From Prevotella sp. P5-50 (lineage in GTDB: Bacteria > Bacteroidota > Bacteroidia > Bacteroidales > Bacteroidaceae): 37,026 nucleotides of DNA. The notes beneath the pieces were generated by a model. That model was not told the DNA's origin. It was given only the letters and a program-made list of their open reading frames with translations, and ran no database searches. Below, piece after piece: positions 29,381 through 36,171 of this stretch (positions are counted from its first letter, which is position 1; each line of letters begins with the position of its first letter). The DNA lies in assembly GCF_002251295.1 (NCBI RefSeq), contig NZ_NPJA01000045.1:1-37026 (forward strand), in the 5' to 3' direction. The translations under genes were made by a program, and so were the position numbers.

Positions 29381-29445
29381 TTTTTGTCGCGACTCGGCAA
29401 AGAATAAATTTTTGGATTTATTCTCTGCTCTCGCTGCTACAAAAA
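29381..29445. repeat. Imperfect 30-bp inverted repeat element
   Basis: The core is perfect: AGAATAAAT (29401-29409) and ATTTATTCT (29416-29424) around a 6-base loop. Outer parts pair more loosely, with TTTTTGT at 29381 and ACAAAAA ending at 29445. It may be a dispersed intergenic element or small MITE; no transposase is nearby. Confidence 0.5.
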
Positions 29446-29570
29446 TTTCGAGCCTGTAAGGCGATCCATAATAAAATTCGTTCCAAAAGCGAGGTATTCG
29501 AGAGAATTTTCAGTCAGGATTTTTATTTTAAGATTTTGTTTTCAGCCTACCTGAATAATAGATTGATTTC

Positions 29571-29590
29571 TGGCCAGAGGCCATTTTTTT
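29571..29590 (+). terminator. Possible intrinsic terminator
   Basis: TGGCC (29571-29575) and GGCCA (29579-29583) form a short stem with an AGA loop, followed by seven T. It is nearly 400 bases past the methyltransferase stop, so which transcript it ends is unclear. Confidence 0.4.
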
Positions 29591-29694
29591 CTTAAAGATT
29601 TCCCCCAAAGATTTCTTGCGAAGCAACCCCGAAAAATCCACGGAACACACGGAGGACACGGAGAAAGATTTTCATAGGATGATAAAGACCACTC

Positions 29695-29742
29695 CCTCAA
29701 ACCTCAAACCTCATACCTCAGACTTAAAACCTCAGACCTCAG
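29695..29742. repeat. CCTCARA heptamer array
   Basis: CCTCA recurs at 29695, 29702, 29709, 29716, 29730 and 29737, keeping a strict seven-base period with one degenerate unit at 29723. It is intergenic. Confidence 0.75.
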
Positions 29743-29814
29743 ATTCCAGACCCAGACAAACGAGAATATTAAGAACTTGAGGCGGTAAACGTTGAGACAG
29801 GGAGATAGGTTCTA

Positions 29815-29844
29815 TGGTTACCAAATAATGTTAATTGGTTACCA
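29815..29844 (+). promoter_or_regulatory. Two near-palindromic operator sites before the antitoxin promoter
   Basis: TGGTTACCA occurs at 29815-29823 and 29836-29844, 21 bases apart start to start, or two helical turns. They end just upstream of the -33 box. This fits cooperative autorepression by an antitoxin or toxin-antitoxin complex, but binding is inferred. Confidence 0.5.
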
Positions 29845-29849
29845 TTTCT

Positions 29850-29880
29850 TTTGCCCTTTCAATAAAAAAGCGTATCTTTG
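29850..29880 (+). promoter_or_regulatory. Promoter of the toxin-antitoxin genes
   Basis: TTTG at 29850-29853, 19 bp, then TATCTTTG at 29873-29880. The leader up to the antitoxin ATG is about 150 nt and has short self-complementary pieces (GGAT-AAA-ATCC, GAGAAT-AA-ATTCTC) but no recognised element. Confidence 0.65.
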
Positions 29881-30033
29881 CAGAAGAAAGGGTGTACCTC
29901 AGCAATTGAAGTGAGCTTCTTTGCGCTCGGTTTGGATAAAATCCTCATGCTCAGGAGTGAGAATAAATTCTCTCTTCATTCGCTCAATCGGATTTTTGCA
30001 CTTTCTTTGCATCGTAAACAATTATATTGAATT

Positions 30034-30285
30034 ATGGTTATAGTTAGCACAAGAGACTTTCACACTAATCAGACAAAGTATCTGAATTTGGCAAAAGCAG
30101 GAGAGCACGTGGTCCTAAAATCGCGTGCTGGCAGTTTCCGCATCTGCCCCGATGACGGAAGTGACACCATTGACGCACCGCGCGACTTAATGAAAGAACT
30201 TAGAAACGCTTTGACAGAGGTAAAGGAAGCCATTGCCGGAAAGCGTAAACTTCAGTCTGCTGAGAGTTTGCTCGATGAGTTGTAA
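30034..30285 (+). CDS. Phd/YefM-type antitoxin
   Basis: This 83-residue protein has the N-terminal pattern of the prevent-host-death family: STRDFHTNQTKYLNLAKAGEHVVLKSRAG, a beta-alpha fold that binds DNA and dimerises. A charged helical C-terminal tail (about residues 50-83) would wrap the toxin. Family members neutralise a RelE/ParE-type ribonuclease and repress their own promoter; the sites at 29815-29844 are candidate operators. The last codons overlap the toxin start at 30275 by 11 bases. Because the partner toxin is truncated, the antitoxin is probably orphaned. Confidence 0.8.
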   Translation: MVIVSTRDFHTNQTKYLNLAKAGEHVVLKSRAGSFRICPDDGSDTIDAPRDLMKELRNALTEVKEAIAGKRKLQSAESLLDEL

Positions 30286-30472
30286 TATTACCGTATCGGT
30301 TTCTGACGACTTCTCAAAAGAAGCAAAACGTCTCGCTAAGAAATATCCAAGTTTTAAACAAGACTACAAGGAGATTCTTGAAAGCATTAAGAATAATCCT
30401 CTGCAAGGCGACGAGATTGCAAAAAACATACGCAAAAATCCGTTTTCAGAAACTGTCAACTGTCAACTGTAA
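30275..30472 (+). pseudogene. Truncated RelE/ParE-like toxin
   Basis: Translation from ATG 30275 gives 65 residues. The first 50 or so match the start of RelE-like toxins (SDDFSKEAKRLAKKYPSFKQD, then IKNNPLQGDEIAKNIRK). At the point where relatives continue into the second half of the fold with catalytic basic residues, the frame runs into an AACTGTC repeat (30451-30471) and stops. Normal toxins are about 90-110 residues. The C-terminal half is not found nearby, so the gene is most likely inactive. The start overlaps the antitoxin end by 11 bases, the usual arrangement. Confidence 0.7.
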
Positions 30473-30580
30473 CGCTTGGTGTGAATTGGCATGGTCCAAG
30501 AAACAGTCCCTGTCCTCGTGTTTCAAGAATCCGAAACCTATTTTTCCTTTTCAAAAACTGTAATACTGTAAGCTGTAAGA
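30449..30580. repeat. ACTGT-rich repeats at the left edge of the restriction island
   Basis: An 18-base block at 30449-30466 contains AACTGTC units. A 17-base block, CTTTTCAAAAACTGTAA, lies at 30547-30563, followed by more ACTGTAA-like units. Both blocks recur exactly, in the same order and orientation, at 36172-36189 and 36225-36241, on the other side of the island. Confidence 0.8.
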
Positions 30581-30607
30581 ATTATAAGTCATGATGTCAA
30601 TGGCCTG

Positions 30608-30706
30608 TCACTGTGACACCTCGTCGAATCCACAATCCCTTAGTTTTTGTACAACCTCGGGATAGTATTTGTTGCGCCATGATGATGCTACGTAAATTCT
30701 TGTCAT
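30608..30706 (-). pseudogene. Fragment: N-terminus of a nucleoside deoxyribosyltransferase-like protein
   Basis: The ATG at 30706 immediately follows the stop codon of the DHH-like gene at 30707, so this was the next gene of the same operon. It encodes 32 residues beginning MTRIYVASSWRNKYYPEVV, which resembles the opening strand-helix of a conserved phage and bacterial family related to nucleoside 2-deoxyribosyltransferases. Relatives, as I remember them, continue about 100 residues past a G-[HF]-EVYDF segment. Here the frame stops at GFDEVSQ inside a GTCAC/GTGAC palindrome, next to the ACTGT repeats. It is too short to be an enzyme. Confidence 0.55.
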
Positions 30707-31672
30707 TTAATTCATTCTAACGGTATAACTGAAATTGTGCTTTGGAGACCTCGGACCAAAAATAAAGGCATAGGAATACAATTCTGGATTCTGAGAGAAA
30801 TCCAAATCGGCACCATTTCCAAAATACTTTTTCGTTGATGCAGTTCCCTTGTGGATAATGTATTTCAAGGGTAAGTCTAATGACATACCCATCATACGGC
30901 ATATTTCATCCCTATATTCTAGGATATTGCCTAACAAGTTGCCTTGATCATCCGTAACATTCTTGAATGCTCCATCAATACCACTACAATTAAATTCTCT
31001 TGTAAAGAAATAGCCTGTTCTATCCTTAACCTTGAAGTTCTGGTTTGGATCGGCTTGATTTATGTAGGTTATCATGGAACTAATTGATTTTGCGTTACCA
31101 GACAATCTCAATAGCCATGGCCACCATTCCTCTGTATTTGCCTTATATCGACCAAGAGAAGAGAACAGAGCATCATCAGCACGAAGCAAAATATCTCCGA
31201 CAGTAAGGTCGTACTTAACAGCTTTAGGACTTGTTATTGAGTGAAGCAATGGCAACTGTACATGCACACCTTCTTTTTCCATCAGAGCAATGAGAAAATG
31301 AACGGTTCCGAACGGATATTTGTGAAAATAGTCTCCGCTGAATGTTCTGCCCTCACGCATGATGTTTGGGTTGATTTTGGTTTGTAGGGCTGCAATGCGT
31401 TTATTGTGAGCATCGTCATAACCAATTATATGTTGTTCAATGCAAACAACATCCGGGTTAGTGACGTACAAATCAATGTAAACTGGTTTATTTATTGCAT
31501 CTACAGTTGAGTTCTCATACTGAGGATCAATCCAGACGCAATCCCAACTATTGCTAAATCCTACGACCTTACAACCGTAGTATTTCTGCAATATCATTCC
31601 TGATAACATGCCATCAATATCTGAATTGATGACGATATTCTTATTCTTTGCAAAAAGTTCTCTTAGAGTCAT
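30707..31672 (-). CDS. Divergent DHH-like phosphoesterase, paralogue B
   Basis: This 321-residue protein has no family I can name with certainty. The N-terminus VINSDIDGMLSGM (Asp18, Asp20, Ser24) fits DHH motif I (D-x-D-G-x-x-S). Asp67 in VYIDLYV fits motif II. EQH (79-81) sits where DHH proteins have their signature, so the first metal-ligand aspartate is replaced by Glu. A KYPFGT segment and a C-terminal YSYAFIFGP end are shared with the neighbouring paralogue. DHH enzymes cleave phosphodiesters in oligonucleotides, cyclic dinucleotides or pyrophosphate; the substrate here is unknown. It starts three bases after paralogue A, so the two are probably made together. A HAD-type reading of DIDG is the main alternative. 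Confidence 0.55.
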   Translation of the reverse strand: MTLRELFAKNKNIVINSDIDGMLSGMILQKYYGCKVVGFSNSWDCVWIDPQYENSTVDAINKPVYIDLYVTNPDVVCIEQHIIGYDDAHNKRIAALQTKINPNIMREGRTFSGDYFHKYPFGTVHFLIALMEKEGVHVQLPLLHSITSPKAVKYDLTVGDILLRADDALFSSLGRYKANTEEWWPWLLRLSGNAKSISSMITYINQADPNQNFKVKDRTGYFFTREFNCSGIDGAFKNVTDDQGNLLGNILEYRDEICRMMGMSLDLPLKYIIHKGTASTKKYFGNGADLDFSQNPELYSYAFIFGPRSPKHNFSYTVRMN

Positions 31673-31675
31673 ATG

Positions 31676-32725
31676 TTATTGCATATCAATGGTAAAACTA
31701 AAGTTCTGATTTCCTAGGACTCCATACTCGTCTGGACAAAAGATGAAGGCATAAGAGAAAATCTGATGGTTCATAAATATGTAATCCGCGGAGAAGTCGG
31801 GAAACATATCTAGCCACGTTGTACGGCAATATTTGCCCTTATGAGCAATATAATGAGTCGGAATTACCAGGTTTTGGATGCCGAGCAGGGATGCTATCGT
31901 ATTGATATAGGTCGAAACATTTGGTAGTATGTTACCGTTTTCATCAACCACTTTGTTAAATCCGCCATCTCCTGACCTGCATCCGAAATTGTCTTTGAAA
32001 TATTCTTTTGTCCTTGCCTTTATCTTAGCAACGTCATCCTTCATCTGGGTTTCATACTCATTCGCTGTATGATTTCTCTTCCTGCCCTGCAATGGTTTCG
32101 CATCGACAACAGCTTTGGATTCTGCATACAAGTTGTCGAGGTATGTCTTCAAGTTGAGTATGTTACCGGCAGGAGCCAACCTGAGAAGCCAGTTCCACCA
32201 GTTCAATGCATTTTCACGATACGCATATATTGTCGTTTGCATTGCATCGTCAGGACGATTAAACAAGTCACCATACGTAATATTAGAATTGGGGAGGTTG
32301 TCTATCAAATTTGGCAATTGAACATCAATTCCTTCATTCTCTAACCTAGCAAGAATGTACTGGAAGGTACCAAACGGATATTTGTTTGCGAATCCGTCTT
32401 TGGTAAATATCCTCAGGTTATTTTCGTCATCACTCTGGGGGCTGAAAATGCGTCCGCTCTCTCTAATCCTACTCATATGTTGATCGTTAAGAGCGACGAC
32501 ATGCTGATCGATACAAGTCGCCCTCGGATCGGTCACAAACATATCAACATATATATTTGCATATAGGTCATTATGTGCATCGGCAAGCCATACGGTCTCC
32601 TTGCTGTTTGTAAAACCAACGATATTGCAATTGCAATACTTTACCAACAAAAGGCCGGACAGAATGCCATCAATATCTGTATTGATGACGATGTTGGGGT
32701 TCTGTTCAAATAGTTCTCGCAGCAT
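31676..32725 (-). CDS. Divergent DHH-like phosphoesterase, paralogue A
   Basis: This 349-residue protein is clearly homologous to the next gene along its whole length. VINTDIDGILSGL supplies Asp17, Asp19 and Ser23 of a DHH-type motif I. Asp61 (IYVDMFV) and DQH at 73-75 fit motifs II and III, with Gln in the middle of the DHH signature. The shared middle contains KYPFGT and a WWNWLLRL/WWPWLLRL patch. Paralogue A has an extra charged insertion around residues 205-240 (KPLQGRKRNHTANEYE). It lies 18 bases after the restriction endonuclease gene and three bases before paralogue B, on the same strand as the methyltransferase. A tie to restriction-modification is inferred from position only. Confidence 0.55.
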   Translation of the reverse strand: MLRELFEQNPNIVINTDIDGILSGLLLVKYCNCNIVGFTNSKETVWLADAHNDLYANIYVDMFVTDPRATCIDQHVVALNDQHMSRIRESGRIFSPQSDDENNLRIFTKDGFANKYPFGTFQYILARLENEGIDVQLPNLIDNLPNSNITYGDLFNRPDDAMQTTIYAYRENALNWWNWLLRLAPAGNILNLKTYLDNLYAESKAVVDAKPLQGRKRNHTANEYETQMKDDVAKIKARTKEYFKDNFGCRSGDGGFNKVVDENGNILPNVSTYINTIASLLGIQNLVIPTHYIAHKGKYCRTTWLDMFPDFSADYIFMNHQIFSYAFIFCPDEYGVLGNQNFSFTIDMQ

Positions 32726-32743
32726 GGTGGTATTATTGAATGA

Positions 32744-33634
32744 CTATTTTTCTACACTAAAATTCCATGAAGAAAAAGGCTGACCATAAGCCATTTCCAC
32801 ACCTTGGCAAACAACATCTGGGTTAAGTTTCTTGCATTTCTCCACAAAGCCATTATTAAACTTAACCTGCATGTGACCTACCATAATGCCATCCAGATAG
32901 AAAGCAACATAGGAAGTCTGATACTTGCCAACCGTTACATCATTGGCACGGCTCATGTCGATAGTTTGTGGTTTAGTTTTCAAAGTGTAACCATAATTGC
33001 CGTAGGTAACAACCCAGAACTCTATTGGTGAATCGCTATGGAATAATGCACTCAAAAGTGTTGTCTTATTCCTTACGTTGCGCCAGTTTGCTATGACTGC
33101 ATCACGAATCAGGTCAATGTACTGGTCAGTTGTATTACTTGGCTTTCTTTTGCGAAACCAGTTGTTTACATTTCCATATGCATTTGTCATTTCCCTAATA
33201 TACATATCCGTATATCGAGGTAACTGACCTCTGAGTTGAGCAATTTGAGCATCAGTTATAAAGTTTCTTCCTGTTACGTTCAAAGTACAGGTGTTTGCAT
33301 ATTTTACCGACAAACCAATCTTCTTTTTCTGCCCAGATCTATTTGTGACGTGCATGACGATATCTGCAGGTCCCACTTCATCGTTCTGAGTTTCAAAGGA
33401 TGCATCAACCAGTACAAAACCAGCCGCTGACAAGGCACGTTCAATACTAGAAGTATCAGTTTCAGCAATGATCGATTTGACTTTTGCCACGTCATAGCGT
33501 CTATTGATAGCGTTCATCACTTGAGTTTGTTCATTTGGTTGATTCTTCAATAACTTGTAGAACAACGCAATCTCATATTCAACACCAGTGTTGATGTTGT
33601 TTGAGACTTCTGACAATGTACTAGTGTATAACAT
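32744..33634 (-). CDS. Type II restriction endonuclease, possibly HaeIII-like
   Basis: This 296-residue protein has a plausible PD-(D/E)XK core. GVEYEIALFYKLL (17-29) resembles the first helix of HaeIII-type enzymes. Asp91 in GPADIVMHV, followed by IGLSVKYA with Lys111, forms a D-x(17)-S-x-K catalytic pattern like the LSIK of HaeIII. The remainder (strands and WNFS near the C-terminus) is not diagnostic, so the recognition sequence cannot be stated. Context is the strongest support: methyltransferase, C-protein-like regulator and this gene follow one another on one strand. A copy of the regulator's putative operator (33660-33676) lies 25 bases before the ATG. Confidence 0.65.
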   Translation of the reverse strand: MLYTSTLSEVSNNINTGVEYEIALFYKLLKNQPNEQTQVMNAINRRYDVAKVKSIIAETDTSSIERALSAAGFVLVDASFETQNDEVGPADIVMHVTNRSGQKKKIGLSVKYANTCTLNVTGRNFITDAQIAQLRGQLPRYTDMYIREMTNAYGNVNNWFRKRKPSNTTDQYIDLIRDAVIANWRNVRNKTTLLSALFHSDSPIEFWVVTYGNYGYTLKTKPQTIDMSRANDVTVGKYQTSYVAFYLDGIMVGHMQVKFNNGFVEKCKKLNPDVVCQGVEMAYGQPFSSWNFSVEK

Positions 33635-33659
33635 GATTCATTGATTTAAGCACGAAAAA

Positions 33660-33676
33660 CCTACAATAAGTATCAT
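33660..33676 (-). promoter_or_regulatory. Putative C-protein operator before the endonuclease gene
   Basis: CCTACAATAAGTATCAT on the plus strand is identical at 16 of 17 positions to the site at 33952-33968. It contains the dyad TAC-N5-GTA. On the minus strand its end forms TAGGTTTT, one base from the TAnnTTTG promoter box, so binding there would compete with polymerase. Confidence 0.6.
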
Positions 33677-33681
33677 TAAAA

Positions 33682-33706
33682 AAGGCACCGCTTATTGCGA
33701 TGCCTT
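33682..33706 (-). terminator. Terminator after the Xre regulator gene
   Basis: Arms 33706-33697 and 33691-33682 pair (one G-U), and a minus-strand T run follows. With the adjacent operator it forms a module that also occurs at 33952-33998. Confidence 0.75.
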
Positions 33707-33733
33707 CTAATGTCTTTATGTAAGTTTTATCCG

Positions 33734-33946
33734 TCATGGTTCAATTAACTGGTTTACAGGAATGCCTAGCCCCGCTGCAATTTTCTGCAGGGAGAGATAG
33801 GAAGGATTTCTTTCGCCCCTTTCTAACATTCCTATGTAATTTCTATCTACATTGGATTTCTCTGCCAATTCAAATTGTGTAAGCCCTTGACTCTCACGCT
33901 TTGAACGAATCAGTTGACCCAATTTTATCAATTCTTCTTCACGCAT
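33734..33946 (-). CDS. Xre-family regulator, probable restriction-modification C protein
   Basis: This 70-residue protein is one helix-turn-helix domain: LGQLIRSKRESQGLTQFELAEKSNVDRNYIGMLERGERNPSYLSLQKIAAGLG (residues 8-60), with the recognition helix near 30-40. Size and position between methyltransferase and nuclease genes match C proteins, which delay nuclease production until DNA is methylated. The 17-base dyad sites at 33952-33968 and 33660-33676 lie before this gene and before the nuclease gene. The first is five bases from the ATG, so if the TAGGTATT sequence at its edge is the -7 box, the transcript would be leaderless, a common trait of C genes. Confidence 0.75.
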   Translation of the reverse strand: MREEELIKLGQLIRSKRESQGLTQFELAEKSNVDRNYIGMLERGERNPSYLSLQKIAAGLGIPVNQLIEP

Positions 33947-33951
33947 AAATA

Positions 33952-33968
33952 CCTACAATGAGTATCAT
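33952..33968 (-). promoter_or_regulatory. Putative C-protein operator before its own gene
   Basis: CCTACAATGAGTATCAT with dyad TAC-N5-GTA, ending five bases upstream of the regulator's start codon. See the matching site at 33660-33676. Confidence 0.6.
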
Positions 33969-33970
33969 GT

Positions 33971-33998
33971 AAAAAAAAGCACCGCTTTCGCAGTGCTT
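33971..33998 (-). terminator. Terminator of the methyltransferase gene
   Basis: AAGCACTGC (33998-33990) and GCGGTGCTT (33985-33977) form a stem with a GAAA tetraloop, followed by a run of T on the minus strand. The stem overlaps the methyltransferase stop codon at 33997-33999. Confidence 0.85.
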
Positions 33999-35283
33999 AA
34001 TCTTCATCCCATTCAGGAAATTCTAGTCGAGGTTGGCCATCATCGCCTAACGGGAATTGTACGTTCTTGGAATATTTCTCTTGAAGTTCTTTGTCACCGA
34101 ACATATAACGAGCAAAGAAACTGACCAGACCTACATTGATACTATTGCCAAATTGCTTGTATGCCTGTGGTCTCTTAACATCGTATTGGAAGGTGTCAGG
34201 AAAACTTTGCAGACGAGCGCACTCTCTTGGTGTCAAGAAACGTTTTCTTTTACCTACAATGCTGGTTTGAGTAATAGCAACCAAAGCAGGGAAATATGTT
34301 CCCGGCTTTACTCGCAGACCTGAAGGTCTAATTTGCATTATATGTTCCCAGATGTTTGGATTCTCTACATCGCCAACCTGCCATTCCAACTTTGCTTTAG
34401 AACCAAAGAAATTCTTGTTCTTCTTAGCTTTAGGAAGCCACTCAGCAAGAAACTCTTTGTTCTTTGACCATAATTCGTTATTCTTAATGACAAAGTTCTG
34501 AAGCCATTTTGGTTGTTGATCAAGTGTTTCAAAGAAAGGACTCTCTTCAATAGGACAAAGACAGTCTGCCCATATAGGGAAGCCTGGCAGTTTATCACAC
34601 TTTATGTTCTGAATGAACTCATTCCAATTGTCAATCCATTCTATTTGGTCATCACGCAATTGGAACTTATCTAAATCAGGTATTTCGTTGTCATCCAACA
34701 AAATATCATCAATTGAGCACTTTGGTATCTTGTTGATGTTGAAATAGAACGGAGGCAATTTGCCAATATCCTTTCTAACACACATAATGAACACACGCTC
34801 ACGATGTTGTGGTACACCAATATAATGCGGACTAAATATAACTGGTTCATCAATTACATTGTAGCCTAATTCATCCAAGTTATCATGAATAACCTTCCAA
34901 GTGTTACCATGGTCATGGCTAGCCAGATTTCTTACATTTTCAAGAAGAGCATATTTTGGTTGATGATGTTTCAAAATACGGCAAATGTCAAAAAACAGTG
35001 TACCCTTTGTCTCATCTGCAAATCCCAATCGCTTACCTGCTTTTGAGAATGCTTGACAAGGGAATCCACCGCAAAGAACATCATGTTCTGGAATGTCGGC
35101 AGCATCAACCTTTGTGATGTCACCATCAGGCTTTATGCCATAGTTATGTTCATAAGTCTTACGACAATCTGCATCAATATCACTGGCATAAACGCATTCA
35201 CCACCTAAATCAGCCATGGCTTGGTGGAAACCGCCTATACCGCAGAATAAGTCAATAAACTTAAATCCTTTTTCTATGTTCAT
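33997..35283 (-). CDS. DNA (cytosine-5-)-methyltransferase
   Basis: This 428-residue C5-cytosine methyltransferase has motif I FIDLFCGIGG (9-18), the catalytic Cys76 in GGFPCQAFS (motif IV), ENV at 115-117 (motif VI), QHRERVF at 159-165 (motif VIII), RECARLQSFPD (motif IX) and QFGNSINV at 377-384 (motif X). The target-recognition region, roughly 190-340, is large and rich in Trp and Lys, and I cannot assign a sequence to it. It protects host DNA from the nuclease encoded two genes downstream. It follows the WG-like gene by 15 bases and ends in an intrinsic terminator, so regulator and nuclease are probably transcribed separately. Confidence 0.93.
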   Translation of the reverse strand: MNIEKGFKFIDLFCGIGGFHQAMADLGGECVYASDIDADCRKTYEHNYGIKPDGDITKVDAADIPEHDVLCGGFPCQAFSKAGKRLGFADETKGTLFFDICRILKHHQPKYALLENVRNLASHDHGNTWKVIHDNLDELGYNVIDEPVIFSPHYIGVPQHRERVFIMCVRKDIGKLPPFYFNINKIPKCSIDDILLDDNEIPDLDKFQLRDDQIEWIDNWNEFIQNIKCDKLPGFPIWADCLCPIEESPFFETLDQQPKWLQNFVIKNNELWSKNKEFLAEWLPKAKKNKNFFGSKAKLEWQVGDVENPNIWEHIMQIRPSGLRVKPGTYFPALVAITQTSIVGKRKRFLTPRECARLQSFPDTFQYDVKRPQAYKQFGNSINVGLVSFFARYMFGDKELQEKYSKNVQFPLGDDGQPRLEFPEWDED

Positions 35284-35298
35284 TTTAATTGTATATTA

Positions 35299-35616
35299 TT
35301 ATTTTACATTTATCATCCAATCAGGCCACTCTTCCTGCATATACTCTTCGTATGAGATTGCCATCATATATGGATCATCCGTTTCTTCCTCAAAAGCAAT
35401 AAAATGACCATCTTCTGCACTCAAAAATCCAGTGTTTCCATTGTGTTCTACGACAATGAAATCAGAAGACTTGTCCCACTCTATGGAGTCATAGATTGGA
35501 GGTACTATTATGTCGTTTTCTGGATGGTGAAGCCCATACTTACCATCAATTGTATATACTTCTATGCCGTTCCATTCTTGAACAACTTGTGAAGGATTAT
35601 ACTGTGGAGTTTGCAC
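35299..35616 (-). CDS. WG-repeat-like small protein
   Basis: This 105-residue acidic protein starts from GTG, because no ATG is available before an upstream stop. Two units resemble WG (KWG) repeats: IDGKYGLHHPENDIIVPPIY, where DGKYG and IVPPIYD are typical, and HNGNTGFLSAEDGHFIAFEEE. No signal peptide is present, so it is presumably cytoplasmic. It is the first gene of the island operon, about 65 bases after the promoter box at 35688-35681 and 15 bases before the methyltransferase. The function is unknown. It could be an accessory or anti-restriction component, which position alone does not show. Confidence 0.6.
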   Translation of the reverse strand: MQTPQYNPSQVVQEWNGIEVYTIDGKYGLHHPENDIIVPPIYDSIEWDKSSDFIVVEHNGNTGFLSAEDGHFIAFEEETDDPYMMAISYEEYMQEEWPDWMINVK

Positions 35617-35680
35617 GATGAAATACGATTTTAGGAGTGAGTTGCCTCATTTCACATATCTAATGATATATAATTAGGTG

Positions 35681-35688
35681 CAAAGGTA
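35681..35688 (-). promoter_or_regulatory. Promoter -7 box for the island operon
   Basis: TACCTTTG on the minus strand (35688-35681) matches TAnnTTTG. No TTTG is seen at the expected distance upstream (about 35709-35712), so the promoter is incomplete by consensus. It precedes the WG-like gene. Confidence 0.5.
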
Positions 35689-36171
35689 CGCATTTATCAT
35701 GAAAAAACGCTATTTTGAACCCTAAAATGATACTTTTTGCATGTATTTTAACACTTTCAAGGCTGTCTGATACCCTATATTTGCAAAATAACGGTCAGAA
35801 TGTTCAAAACTGTGCATAAAGTCTTACCAATTTTGTAACGTTTCTCGTTCTTTCCCTTCTATTGTATTTTACCACCATTTTTTATCGCCTATAACACCCA
35901 TCCAAATGAAAGAAAATGAAAATTTCACTTGTTTTCCGTGTTAAGATATGTTAAGCAGATGTTTTCATTTTGGGGTTTTTGAAATTTTTGTTTCCAGTTT
36001 GTTTCTTTTGGTTGTTTTTGCTTTCGGAGAGTATTGACATTCAGTACTTTACAATTTGGAAGCAGATTCTCAAGAAGAAGATAATGAGTAGGTACAATCA
36101 CAGAATCTTCCCTGTTTTTTTCTTTTCCAAAACTGTTATCTGTTATTTGTAACGCAAAAAATTCATTTATG
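35689..36171. other. AT-rich intergenic region right of the island
   Basis: No supported gene is seen. A TATATTTG box on the plus strand at 35776-35783 lacks a good -33 element and has no gene behind it. Positions 35950-36030 are T/G-rich low-complexity sequence. A minus-strand frame at 35925-36182 starts inside the ACTGT repeat and has no family features. Confidence 0.5.

Larger units (their letters stand above)
29178..29814. other. Repeat-rich intergenic region without genes
   Basis: No plausible coding sequence is seen. The region contains heptamer and hexamer arrays (29224-29322), an imperfect inverted repeat (29381-29445), a possible terminator (29571-29590), and a CCTCA heptamer array (29695-29742). 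The 18-base motif TCCACGGRACACACGGAG occurs twice (29193-29210 and 29637-29654). Confidence 0.6.

Noticed and set aside
29571..29583. GGCC sites as evidence on nuclease specificity
   Set aside because: GGCC occurs here and elsewhere in the window, but methylated host sites are expected, so presence says nothing about whether the enzyme cuts GGCC.
29224..29742. CRISPR array
   Set aside because: The repeats are 6-7 base tandem units without spacers, and no cas genes are present.
30378..30563. 61-codon frame overlapping the toxin
   Set aside because: It is a shifted reading of the toxin gene and the ACTGT repeats.
31676..32725. HAD-family phosphatase from the DIDG motif
   Set aside because: The following S-G and helix, the later Asp, and the D-Q-H at the DHH signature position fit the DHH fold better. 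HAD remains the main alternative.
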